Source of the DNA: Penicillium oxalicum
Taxonomy: Eukaryota; Ascomycota; Eurotiomycetes; Eurotiales; Aspergillaceae
Assembly: GCF_001723175.1 (NCBI RefSeq)
Contig: NC_064657.1
Location: forward strand, 1,240,001 to 1,304,000
DNA: 64,000 nt
Direction: 5' to 3'
The notes beneath the pieces were generated by a model. That model saw only the letters and a list, made by a program, of their open reading frames with translations. It was not told where the DNA came from and did not search any database. The position numbers and the translations under genes were made by a program. Each line of letters starts with the position of its first letter. Positions within the stretch are counted from its first letter, which is position 1. Below are positions 35,797-47,521 of the stretch, piece by piece.

Positions 35797-37790
35797 CTTG
35801 GATCATGTGACAAAGAGAGAATTGCTTCGGGTCCTAGGCTGGTTCGTCTGTCGCAACGGGTCTCGGGAAAAATTATCGAAATGAGGTGATCAAATGGATA
35901 TCAAGCGAATAAGCATTGGAGCAAAAGATGGGGTATTGAGTTGCTGTTTGCTGTTTCCGCAACTGTTTGAGGATATTAGTATTGGTCTCGAGTTTTTGAA
36001 ATCCGCCCGATTCGCAGCCACACGACCAGGCCTCCCCTCAATTAAGGGTACGACGGTCAAAATCTTACCAGAATGCAAGACGCTAAAAAGAACACTCAAA
36101 GACAATACTAATTCCTAGAAAAAAAACGCGGGGCGGTAAGAGATTGACAGTGACTAAAAGCGGAGAAGCGGATGAAGCCCAAGTGAAGAACTCGGATCAC
36201 AATAGATTTCCCGATTCGGAAAACAATAAACATGGAAACGCGTCACGTGATCATTCAGCAACCCCGTCTCTATGCGGGCGGTAAATGGATATAGATCGCG
36301 TTTTGCCTCGATTTCAATTGATGATTTAAGTAGGTATTTGATCCAGCAGTAACAGCAGATCCAGGAAATTATCTCTGGTTTATCATTTCAAGTAACTGCC
36401 ATGGTTGATTCATTGATTGGGTAAGAAGGACTGAACATACCATATCCCATCTCGGGGGAGTCCTTTATTCAATAACATGGTTGATGGGAAGTTATGGGAA
36501 TGCCAGGGAGGGCTGGCTTGAGATGACAAGCATGATTATTGCAGCCAGTCAGATTATCTTGTATGAATCTAGTTTCCCACTCTCAGGTGATGTCCTCCTA
36601 ACAGCTTCTCACTGTATCTTGGGTCTTTGCGGGGCCACTTTAGAGACTCGTGGGCACATGAGGGAATTAATTCCAAGACTTGAGACGGCCTCCAACATGG
36701 TTATTCAAGCATCCATTCCATCTTAAGGGCTTTACAGCCCAGGCACTATCGTTTATCTTCGGAACCCTCATCAATGGTGACTACCTATATCTTTTGAAGC
36801 ACGGAAACACCTTCCAATTCAGTAGAAGCAGCTAAGGTTGGCTTCTTCTTAAGAAGTTGACAAGACATGAGATGCTTAACACGTGGAGCCCGGAAAAAAC
36901 GAGCTTTTTGGGGAGACCAGCTGTCTCCTCCGACGCAGTGGTCAATACTTGAGTTGAACCGGAAGCTTTGAACTTGAGACATCTACCATCAAAGTACTAG
37001 CTGGTCCAGGAAGTGTCAAGAATCGAGCTAAAATTTCCAGCGTAAGGTTTACAGTGCCTAGAATGGTCGGGTAAAATATGTATATCCGTGCACGCCACAA
37101 TCCACAACGCATATCTTCGTCCCTGTTCTGATTAACAATGGGCACTTTTGAGGAATATCAAAGTTAGTATAAATCAGATGAAAATCAGCCAGTCCATAAG
37201 CTCCCAGCTGGCATCCGGTTGGACACTCAATCCTGGATCTGATCCTTCTGGTGGCCTTGTGAGTTGAAAATACGGTAGAATTCGAGAATTCGCAGGATTT
37301 CCACGACCATCCATGGCCACAGTTGTCAGGCACGAAGGTAATCACACGTGACACACAGTGCAGGAATAGGATTAGAGCCCGAGTGATTTGCTGTTCTGAA
37401 AGAAAGCAGGCCGAAGCCCAGTGTTTTCAAATGATTCTTAAGATTATTCACTTCGCTGGCACCTTGAATGGAATTATTGAAACAAATGTTATCTTCATAG
37501 TGTAGAGGGAGTACATAACCAAGTACTCCTCTCTGGTACTATACTGTCCAAACACCAGGTCCTCCCCAGGCGGAAATGTGCTGACTCATTCCTCCAGAAT
37601 CTCAACGTGATTGGACGAATCGTAGACACGGGCTCAGCATCGGAGTTTAAAGTCGGTCTTGTCGGGTTTGCGCGTCGGTGGGGCTTTTGTGAGAGCCCCG
37701 TGGCTGATCGCCGTCACGGGCAACCGGGCCATTGAGTCAAAGGCTTCCAAGTTGCACTCCCAAGCTGTGCTAGCCTTGTCCTCAAACGTC
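35797..37790. other. Divergent intergenic region, 2 kb
   Basis: Lies between plkA (-) and the OPA3-like gene (+). It must hold both promoters. Frames at 36481..36726 and 35890..36118 are unsupported. A CACGTG lies at about 36246 and another at about 37347; I attach no function to them. Confidence 0.55.
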
Positions 37791-38655
37791 ATGTCGCTAA
37801 CACTGAAATTGTCTTCGCTTGCAATTCGCACTCTCTCCAAGCCCATCGCGGTGAGCATACAGTCTGTTCCTCCCCCTCCTCCTGAGCGGCCGACTTACGT
37901 CTTTACAGAATCAAATTAAGGCCCAAGCTCGCGAGCATGAGCGCTTCCGCAAAGTCTGTGTCTCAATGGCACAGGCCCTCCATCGATTCGATATGCGCCT
38001 GCGGTTAGGCAATATACGCGACACCAGTGCGGTTCGCAAACAAGCACAGGCAGAAGCCGAAGCTAAGAAACACATCCCCACAGCTCCGACAGTGAAAACC
38101 GAGGCTGCCACCAAGGCCGAGGAGGAGGCTCAAGCCAAAGCCAAAGCTGCCGCCGAAGAAGCTGCGAAGCCACATCATTATCGAATTCGACCGCTGTCCG
38201 AATCCAAAGCCATCGAGTCGGGCGCCAATTTCATCAGTGAATCCTTCCTCTTCCTCGTCGCGGGTGGACTGATCGTGTTTGAGTCATGGCGCTCGCGTCG
38301 CAAGGAGAGCACTCGCAGAGAAGGCGTGGAAGATCGATTGGCCGAGCTGGAACAATCGGAAAAGACGGCCAGGGAGGCTCTTGTTGCGTTGGAGAAAGAG
38401 CTGCTGTCCCTGAAGATGAAGCACGGTGGTTCAAAGGGAACCCACCACATCTTACCTCGCGAAGTTTGGGAAGTCGTTCCTGAAGTAGAGGAACCCGAAG
38501 CGCCAGCGACGTGGTGGACGCGTATGGCATCTCTGATCCCCTTTGGCAAAGGGAGCACGATCGCAAACTCATCGACAGAGTCTCAACAAACACAGCCTAC
38601 GGCCGAAAAGCCATCCGCACCCGTTCAGGTGGTAGCCAGCAGCGGGAAATCATAG
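37791..38655 (+). CDS. opa3: OPA3-like mitochondrial protein
   Basis: Two exons, 37791..37850 (exactly 20 codons) and 37909..38655; 268 aa. The intron sits after MSLTLKLSSLAIRTLSKPIA and splices into NQIKAQAREHERFR, which gives the family hallmark: a short amphipathic/hydrophobic start, then KPIANxIKxxAxxHxxFRxxC. A central Ala/Lys/Glu-rich linker (about 75-105) precedes a second conserved block with a membrane stretch (SESFLFLVAGGLIVFES) and a coiled coil (~155-190, RLAELEQSEKTAREALVALE). OPA3 proteins locate to mitochondria (inner or outer membrane, depending on the study) and affect mitochondrial shape and lipid handling. The C-terminal ~60 residues are fungal-specific and polar. Confidence 0.9.
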
Positions 38656-40615
38656 AAATCCCCTCGCGCCTTGTGCTGGCCACTAAGGGGGATGTTGCCC
38701 ACTCTTCTGATTACCACATCTCCAATGATTCGCCTCTCTCGGTTTTTGACTTTGCATCTGTTTTCAGCGTGAATACCCTCCGCTCAGCACATCTCTTTCC
38801 CTTGGCATTTAAAGACAGGTCTTATGTTCCAGTTTGTATAATTCTGTATTAATTCTTTCAATGGACTGATCATCATGAAGTCTCCTCTTGTGGATTCATG
38901 CCTTTGGAGGCCTGTCCTCAACTCTGTACTATTCAATAACCTTAGCCGGATCGGCGACGAGACATACAAGCCGAGCGGGACGAGCTTCATATCGGTGATA
39001 ATCCCTTGCCTGATACAGCAACCCGTGTCTTCTTCTCCCATATGTCTCATTAGACAGAAAAAGCTTACCCCGATCTGCGGAAAATCCGTGTTACTGGGAG
39101 CACAGGAGGCCAGTCGCACCCAAGCCCTCTTAGCCTGTCTTTCATACGGATTGGCTCAGCCCTACGCCGCAACAATAAATTGGACAAGTATCTTTTTCCC
39201 TGCCAGGTGTCACTCTGACGCCTGTCTTCTCTTGGACCAAGACCAGTTCAGCGGATGTGCTGCTACGGTGGAGCTTGGAGGGACATGGTGTGGAGACCGC
39301 AACCTCCAGCTGAGAGGCTTCTACAACGTGGAGAGCTCGAGGACATTTTACGGCCCGCGAGTCAGTATAGAAGTCTCGAGCTAGGCTTTGGGCACTGGAA
39401 GTTTATAGTTTAGGACGGAAGATGCATAAATTGTATCTGCTCTTGGCGGTTTGGTGCTTCATGCTCCGCAACCATCCAAAGTTGAGCCTGCGGTTTCTTC
39501 TACGTCTCTGCGAGAGGACCCTGCTTAGAGCCCTGGTTCGTCGGGCCTTCTGGAACCCGTCGATCATTACCCCAACTCGATAACGACATGCCTGATTGAA
39601 CGTGATTACTGACAGCCGTCCGGCATACTTGCGAAATCCAGGAGTGATCACTAACTTTATCGGAGAATCCAATGGGCTCTCGTACAGACAGGAAATAACC
39701 CCGGCCAGTCAAGATGGACACTAGACCACATAGCCATTCTCAATCCACTCCGACCTGCGAAACCAAATCTTGTACTTATCATAATTGAATGCACGTAGTT
39801 AGGATCATTATTCTCTCTCCACTCCAACAGCATCGGATGGCAAGCGCATAAATTGATTATATACTCCCAGACAAACACGTGCGTATATGGATGTCGTGCT
39901 GTTAGACGCCAGTACCTGTGAAATCTGCGTGTGACGGTCCATACAATCACATCCGAGAGGATTTATGGCCCTGGAGATTGAAATCAGAGAGCCTCAATCA
40001 TCTCATGCCTTGAAACGGGAAAGACCGAGTCATGTCAGGCTTCAATCCTCCGCTAGTGCCGTTGCCAATGTCCATGCCCAATGACGTCGGTGCATATCAA
40101 GAACCCTCGAATCCTTGCATGAGCCACACTGACGCTCGTGGCTGTCTATACCAAAGGGGGGGGGGGGGGGGGTTTCACCTTGTCATTAATAGAGAAAAGT
40201 ATCTGGAATCCACACTCTTACGCGTCGACATCATTACGGTCCTGAATCTGGTGCACTCCATGGGTTGACCGAAGGTTGATAGACCAGTAACGATCATTTG
40301 TTCCCGTCGAGGCAGCAAGATTCATGCATCGTCTTTGGCCAGCGGAGAATTCCAGTGTGGCGCAGTTCCAGCGGGAGGTGCGGGTTCCCGGGCTGTTTGG
40401 TTGGGTTTGTCTCGTCGTACGTAAGTCCGCCCGCATGCCGCCCCCAGCTCCAGGCCGCTTCGCTGAGGCCCTACACTTGATCCTCCATCATACTCTTTCT
40501 CGCGAACAATCCTCGCTGCCCCAGAGATACCGCGCATCTGGGTACCCTGAATCTCATCTCATTGATTGATCAGAATCATTCCTGATACCCAAAAGCCGGG
40601 GAGCTCGACACGAAC
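38656..40615. other. Intergenic region, 2 kb, upstream of myoA
   Basis: Promoter side of myoA. A 169-codon frame at 38875..39384 begins with ATG but shows no domain, signal or conserved pattern. A run of 17 G lies at 40156..40172. No gene supported. Confidence 0.5.
40156..40172 (+). repeat. Homopolymer tract of 17 G
   Basis: Uninterrupted run of 17 G, about 450 bp upstream of the myoA start. Homopolymer length may be approximate. Confidence 0.9.
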
Positions 40616-43600
40616 ATGGTGAGTGGCTTGTATCTCGACTCCCCTCCTCACCCCCCTCTTCAATTGTCGCAAGGCCAGCCTTCTCGCACGATCCAGGCTA
40701 ACCCCGCAATTTCTCGCGCTCATACAGGGTCAGTCACGAAGGCCAGTAGGCGGCGAAAAGAAAAGTCGCTTCGGCCGCAACAAGGCTGTCGCAGACGTTG
40801 GTGATGGGCGCCAGACGGGCAAGTCGCAAGTCAAGAAGGCCACCTTTGAAAGCTCCAAGAAGAAGGAAATCGGCGTTTCCGACCTCACGTTATTGAGCAA
40901 GATCTCCAACGAAGCCATCAACGACAATCTGAAACTGCGGTTCGAGCACGATGAGATCTATGTAAGGAGGCCGCCGGCGCAACGGCTACACTGCGGGGCA
41001 GGAGCCCTGTGCATTGCACACTGAAATGAGGCTGACAAGAATCCTACCAGACCTACATTGGCCATGTGCTGGTCTCTGTCAATCCGTTCCGCGACTGTAA
41101 GTATACACCGATTCGTCTGCCCACGTAAAAGCCCGCTGACATACGCTCTTCGGACCACAGTGGGAATCTACACCGATAAAGTCCTCGACTCCTATCGCGG
41201 CAAGAACCGGCTCGAGGTCCCTCCGCACGTCTTTGGAGTTGCCGAGTCAGCATACTACAACATGAAGTCATACAAAGACAACCAGTGTGTGATCATTTCG
41301 GGAGAGTCGGGTGCGGGAAAGACAGAAGCCGCCAAGCGCATCATGCAATACATTGCTAGTGTCTCGGGCGGGAGCGACTCCTCGATTCAGCAGACCAAGG
41401 ACATGGTGTTGGCCACAAACCCGCTCCTCGAGTCCTTTGGCAATGCAAAGACATTGCGCAACAACAATTCCTCGCGATTCGGCAAGTACTTGGAGCTGGA
41501 ATTCAATGCTAATGGCGAGCCGGTTGGTGCCAACATCACAAATTACCTCCTCGAGAAGTCTCGCGTCGTTGGCCAGATCACCAACGAGCGAAACTTCCAC
41601 ATCTTCTACAAATTCACCAAGGCTGCACCGCAAAAATATCGCGACAATTTTGGTGTGCAACAACCACAGACCTACCTGTACACCAGCCGTTCCAAGTGCT
41701 ATGACGTGCCGGGTGTCGACGATGTTGCGGAATTCAAGGATACGCTTGATGCGATGCGCATGATCGGAATGACGGAACCAGAGCAGGACAATGTTTTCCG
41801 GATGCTTGCGGCGATTCTGTGGATCGGAAATGTCCAGTTCGCTGAGGATGACTCCGGCAATGCGTCAATCACGGACCAATCGGTGGTGGACTTTGTAGCA
41901 TATCTGCTCGAGGTCGATTCAGCTCAGGTGAACAAAGCGCTGACGCTTCGTCTCATGGAGACTGCGCGTGGTGGTCGCCGAGGTTCAATTTATGAGGTTC
42001 CTTTGAACACGGTGCAGGCTTCCGCTGTGCGGGATGCGTTGGCCAAGGCCATTTATTTCAACCTTTTCGACTGGATCGTCGGGCGCGTCAACCAGTCTTT
42101 GACTGCGCGGGGAGCTGTGGCCAATTCGATTGGTATCCTGGATATCTACGGATTTGAGATCTTTGAAAAGAACTCTTTTGAGCAGCTTTGCATTAATTAT
42201 GTCAACGAGAAGCTTCAGCAGATTTTCATCCAGTTGACGCTCAAGGCCGAGCAAGATGAATATGCCCGTGAACAGATCAAGTGGACGCCGATCAAGTACT
42301 TCGACAACAAGGTGGTTTGCTCTTTGATCGAAGACAAGAGACCTCCCGGTGTGTTCGCGGCGTTGAACGATGCCTGTGCGACTGCCCATGCCGATTCAGG
42401 TGCGGCTGATAACACCTTCGTGGGGAGACTGAACTTCCTAGCGCAGAACCCCAATTTCGAGGCGCGTCAGGGCCAATTCATCATTAAGCACTACGCCGGT
42501 GATGTGAGCTACGCCGTTGAGGGCATGACCGACAAGAACAAGGATCAGCTGTTGAAGGATTTGCTGAACCTGGCGGGGTCAAGCAGCAACGAGTTTGTGC
42601 ACACGCTCTTCCCGAACCAGGTGAACCAAGATGATAAACGTCGTCCCCCCACCGCGGGTGACAAGATCAAGGCGTCCGCGAACGACCTTGTCACGACTCT
42701 CATGAAAGCCCAGCCGTCTTATATTCGTACGATCAAGCCCAATGACAACAAAGCGCCTCGGGAGTACAACGAAGGCAATGTACTTCATCAAATCAAGTAC
42801 CTGGGTCTGCAGGAGAACGTGCGCATTCGCCGTGCTGGTTTTGCATACCGTCAGACCTTTGACAAATTCGTTGAGCGGTTCTACCTCCTGTCGCCCAAGA
42901 CCTCCTATGCCGGTGATTACACGTGGACAGGTGATTCCGAGTCCGGTGCCAAGCAAATTCTCCGTGATACCAGTATTCCAGCGGAAGAATACCAGATGGG
43001 TATTACCAAGGTCTTCGTCAAGACTCCCGAAACGCTCTTCGCGTTGGAGGCTATGCGTGATCGATACTGGCACAACATGGCCATTCGTATCCAGCGTGCT
43101 TGGCGAAACTACCTCCGCTACCGCATCGAATGCGCGATCCGCATTCAGCGTTTCTGGCGGCGGACAACGGGTGGTCTTGAGCTGCTCAAGGTGCGCGATC
43201 AGGGCCACCAGGTCTTGCAGAACCGCAAGGAGCGCCGCCGAATGAGTTTGCTTGGGTCGCGTCGCTTCCTTGGGGACTATCTCGGGGTGGGCAACAAGGG
43301 TGGTCCTGGTGAAATGATTCGCAATGGCGCCAACATCAGTAGTAAGTTCTAGACCCAAGTTCGGAAATGACACTTGACTCACCGCATCATTGCAGGTTCG
43401 GAGGATATCTTGTTCTCCTGCCGTGGTGAATTACTCGTCTCGAAGTTTGGACGATCCAGCAAGCCTGTGCCTCGCATCATTGTTCTTGTACGTCTCCTCC
43501 TTTTCACCTCATGAAGCCCGGGTCGAAGCCCACTGACAACCGGTCCAGACCAACCGCAACGTGTACATCGTTTCTCAGAGCATTGTCAATAACCAGCTAG

Positions 43601-44895
43601 TGATTGCTTCGGAGCGAACGATTGCTCTTGGGGCGATCAAGAGCGTCAGCACATCCAACCTGAAGGATGACTGGTTCTCTTTGGTGATCGGAGCTCAAGA
43701 ACCCGACCCTCTTCTGAACTGCGTGTTCAAAACCGAATTCTTCACCCATCTTTCCAATGCTCTTCGAGGGTCTTTGAACCTCAAGATTGGCGACAGGTAA
43801 GACCATCGTCCTAGTGTGTTTGCAGAAACCATGAATCTCACATTCCCGATAGCATCGAGTACAACAAAAAGCCCGGGAAGCTGGCTTACGTCAAGGCTGT
43901 CAAGGACCCAGCGGCGGGTGCTGTTGACAGCTACAAGAGCAGCACTATCCACACTAGTGCCGGAGAGCCGCCAAGCTCCGTATCCAAACCTACTCCGCGA
44001 GCAAAGCAGGTTGCCGCGCGACCCGTCACAAAGGGCAAACTGCTTCGACCAGGCGGCCCTGGCGGCGGGCCTTCGAAGCTCTCCGCTGCCGCCCGGAAGC
44101 CTCCCCCTGCGGCACAGCCCATGCCCCAGGCGAGCCAGCCCGCCGCTCAACCTCGAATTGTGCCTCAGCCCGTGGCGGCCGTGTCCGCCGCGGCGGCGCA
44201 CTCGCGCAACACGTCGACCAGCTCCGCCAGAGCTCCTCCTCCGCCGCCCCCCTCTGCACCTCCTGCCGCCTCCAAGAAGCCCACTGCCAAGGTGTTGTAC
44301 GACTTTAGCAGCGATCGTGACAATGAGTTGAACATTCGAGCTGGTGAAATTGTTCAAATTGTTTCCAAGGAAGGGAACGGTACGTCCCGCCCGTTTTCTT
44401 TTCTTTTTCTGTTCTTTTTTGGGAACCACCTGGCACCCTTTGCACCTGGAAATGAAGCTAATCTTTCTCTTTACAGGATGGTGGCTCTGCATGAACATGA
44501 CCACGTCCACCCAAGGTTGGACACCCGAGGCCTATCTCGAGGAGCAGGTTGCGCCCACGCCCAAGCCCGCCCCTCCTCCTCCCCCACCAGCAGCCCCTCG
44601 GGCTACCCCAAGCCCCGTCGCGAATGGCACGGGGGCTGTTGCTGCAGCCAAATCCAAGCCTGCCCCGCCCGCCCCGCCTATGAAGCGGCCTAACATGGCC
44701 GGTCGTAAGCCGGCTCCTCCTCCCGCCCCGCGCGATAGTGTCCTGAGCATGAACTCGGGTGATTCCTCGGGCGCTAGTGGCCGGGGCACTCCCAACAGTA
44801 CCTCAAACGCCAGTCTCGCAGGCGGCTTGGCCGAGGCATTGCGTGCGCGCCAAAGTGCCATGCAAGGGAAGCACGATGACGATGATGACTGGTAG
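40616..44895 (+). CDS. myoA: Class I myosin MyoA
   Basis: Eight exons: 40616..40618 (the ATG alone), 40728..40961, 41051..41096, 41161..43341, 43396..43487, 43549..43796, 43853..44379 and 44477..44895; 1249 aa. The start codon is split from [17 protein letters not shown] by a 109-nt intron. Motor domain about 50-730, with P-loop GESGAGKT at 142-149, switch [10 protein letters not shown] and switch II DIYGFE. The TEDS-rule site is Ser370 in [12 protein letters not shown]. Two IQ-like repeats ([14 protein letters not shown] and IRIQRFWRR) follow, then the basic TH1 lipid-binding tail, a Pro/Ala-rich TH2 stretch, an SH3 domain ([16 protein letters not shown] to WWLCMN) and an acidic C-terminus DDDDDW that activates Arp2/3. 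It drives actin-patch assembly, endocytosis and hyphal tip growth. Almost every exon aligns with remembered Aspergillus/Penicillium MyoA. Confidence 0.97.
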
Positions 44896-45736
44896 ATCTG
44901 TGTATACCCTCTGACTTGGCGCAGAGGAGCTCTGTGGTCTCAGAAGCCGAGTTGATCCTTCTTTTTCATGGACCCTTCTTCATTCTGGTCGGTCGTAGGC
45001 GCTAGATCGGTCTTTACGTTTCTGCGCTTAGCGTTGGACCCTTTTTTGTTTCTTTTCTCCTTTTTTTTTCGTGGTCTTCGTCCCCTTTTTGCCCTCTATC
45101 GCGGCTTCATCTTCCCCTTGCCGAGGATTCTATTTGTGCTTCTACTATCATTCTATTTCCATTACCCCCTCCTGCTATTTGTTGCCTATTTGATTCCTAC
45201 CCTGTCTTGTAAAAGTTGCGTGTAGGAGAGGATGATTCTCGACATTTTATACCGATGCCGTCGGTGATTGTGTATGATCGTACCATTATCCAGCTTCTGT
45301 CTGTATATTTAGCAGTTGTAGGATTGAGGTTCTGTTTCCCCCAAGATTATTGCCCTGGTGACATCACTAGTGCATCGGAATTTACAGTTTCACCTTGACC
45401 TAGCGTTCATTCCTCTTGAATAAGTCATTCCATCTAACCGACTTCATTTAGAAGTTCCATCCAAATTATTGAGGTGATCTCTGTCAAACCAGGGCCCCAT
45501 ACACTCGTGCACGTTCAAATATAGCCAAATACAAGATAAATTCCACGACACCAGGGCTGAAACTCGGCGCTATCTTGTGATTTGAGGAATCAATAAAGCG
45601 AAAAGGAGTCCAAATTATTTGTTTCCTTTGTAGGAAAAGAAAACGAATTGTCCAAAATGCCCCCAAGGGGAGTGTATACATGATAACCTCCACGATCCTG
45701 AAAAATGAATTCATCGTGCCCCTTGTTTACACGACT
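44896..45736. other. Convergent intergenic spacer, 0.84 kb
   Basis: Lies between myoA (+) and the beta-flanking-type gene (-). Pyrimidine-rich after 45,000, as expected for a fungal 3' UTR. Nothing coding. Confidence 0.6.
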
Positions 45737-46431
45737 TTACAAGAACTTGCTGGCCAAGCTCAACAGTCCACCGGGACCTCCAGTTCCACCGATACCACCA
45801 CCCTGACTCTTCAAGTACATCTTGAGAGCCATCTCGGCGGCACTGTTGACAGCAGACTGCTTGTCACCCTCCTAAGAAAAAGGAAAAAGAAGCGAAACCG
45901 GAATGTTTAGCCAGATTGCACTTGGATCTCAGAGTCCAGGACTGAAGGGATTGGAGGGGAGAGGGAAAAGGGAGGAGAAGAAGAAGAAGATCGGGAGATA
46001 CAACTCACCATCTGAGCACCATTCGACTGCTTCTGGTCCCACAACTGACCAGCCTGAGCCATAGCCAAACCAATCAGCTTGTTCTTATCCATACCACCAT
46101 CGTTACTTCCGCCCGAGGTGAACATCTTCAGTGCTTGCATCGCGGCGCCGGCGCCCACTGTTGACGAATCATGACGGCTGCCGCGGTCGTCCTGGTCATT
46201 GTACATGGCATTGTGCGCGCGCATGGCGTGGTCCTCATCGACTTCGACCTGCGAGGGGTCCGAGAGCTGAGACTTGCGGTCACTCAGGAAGGAGAGAGCT
46301 GAGCTGAAGAGGGAGCGGTCCTGGTCGGCGTGCTGCTCGGCGTGGGAGGCGGCGCTGCTGAAGTCGTCGTCACCCGACCATTGCTGGCGGCCCTGGTGGC
46401 GGGTGTCGTTGTAGTAGTCGTTGGAAGCCAT
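45737..46431 (-). CDS. Small polar 'beta-flanking'-type fungal protein
   Basis: Two exons, 46431..46009 and 45871..45737, with a 137-nt intron joining GAQM to EGDKQSAV in phase; 185 aa. The protein is rich in Gln, Asp, Ser and Ala. The N-terminal third (SNDYYNDTRHQGRQQWSG) is disordered-looking. The rest has two helical segments, ALSFLSDRKSQL and MQALKMFTSGG, a conserved DKNKLIGLAMAQAGQLWDQK, and a Gly-rich C-terminus (GGGIGGTGGPGGLLSLASKF). Proteins of this build are widespread in ascomycetes and are often annotated as beta-flanking protein (DUF7721 type). No function is established that I know of. The name comes from pattern recognition only. Confidence 0.8.
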
Positions 46432-47521
46432 GACTGTAGGATATGAATGGAGAGCTCGAGGGGGGAGGGATATGGAGTAAGTCGATGTGTGTGGAGAGTG
46501 TATGGAAGAGAGAAAAGGGGTGGGAGAGAGAGAGAGTGAGAGGAGCGGCGGATTGGAAGAAGTCGAGCTTCAAGGCGGGGGCAACCTGATGCCAATAGAT
46601 GAAGGCGGGGTTATTTGCGTGTTCGCTGCGATCGGATCGAGTGGCGGGATTTGCTCAAGTGGAGAAGTTGGAGGGGCTCGATCGTGCCGAGAGCTGCAGC
46701 TGAAGGAGACGCATGACGTGTGGCAGTGCACGCCTCATCCTCAAGGGGACCCATCCAGGGTCAAGAAAAATGGACCTCAGGCTCAGGGAGGTACTTACAT
46801 CCAGATTCCTGTGAGGACCAGACGAAAAGTTCGTAATACTCAGCAGTCCCTCTTGACAGGTACCGGTAGAACAACCCCGGATCCAGCATATTGGGTCCGT
46901 GTGATCCACATGCTGTTCCTGTGACTGGACTTTGAAAAACACAAACGACCGAAGCGCCTTCGGCTACCTCGAGACATGAAATGAGTATCAAGCTGTTGGT
47001 GAACAGGATATACTTCCGAGAAGGGACAAGGTCTACTATCAACCATGTTTGGATGAACTGTCGACGCGGAAAGGCCTGCCATGCTTGATCGAAACGAATC
47101 AGGTGACTCAAATCAGCTACAGAGATATTGGAGGGCGACCATTGCTCGGAGAGATGATCTAGAAAAATCTCGGATTGACTGGTGAGAAGATGACTTGTGC
47201 AAACTGGCTCCTGCCGATGAGATGACCAGCAACCTCGAGAACATGAGTGGAGTGGGGACGGAAGGGTAAAAAGTGGAAAAAAAAGACAGAGGAGGGAAGA
47301 AGACATAGACAAAGATAAACGGGGTATCAAATGCGCGCCAAACGAGGTGGCAAAGATGCCAAAGCATGATAGACAAAGATAAAAGCAGTATTTCCACCAG
47401 TTCGCATGTGCAGGAAAAAAGAAAAAGAAAAAGGGTCCATGGAAGAGATAAGGCAGGAAGAGACAGAACCCGGCAAAGGAGAGAGTGGTTATGGTAAAGA
47501 GCCGACCGGCATCGAGTCCCC
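46432..47521. other. Intergenic spacer, 1.1 kb
   Basis: Promoter of the small beta-flanking-type gene, preceded by the 3' UTR of the WD40 gene. Pyrimidine-rich on the minus strand near the promoter (46,440-46,550). Long minus-strand frames here (46761..47525) start with non-ATG codons and have hydrophobic low-complexity sequence; rejected. Confidence 0.55.

Noticed and set aside
38875..39384. 169-codon plus-strand frame with ATG upstream of myoA
   Set aside because: No signal, domain or repeat; Ser/Ile/Leu-rich in a way common for chance frames. Transcript evidence would change this.
43695..44510. 271-codon minus-strand frame antisense to the myoA tail
   Set aside because: Lies over exons of a well-supported gene; its Arg/Gly-rich content is the mirror of the Pro/Ala-rich TH2 region.
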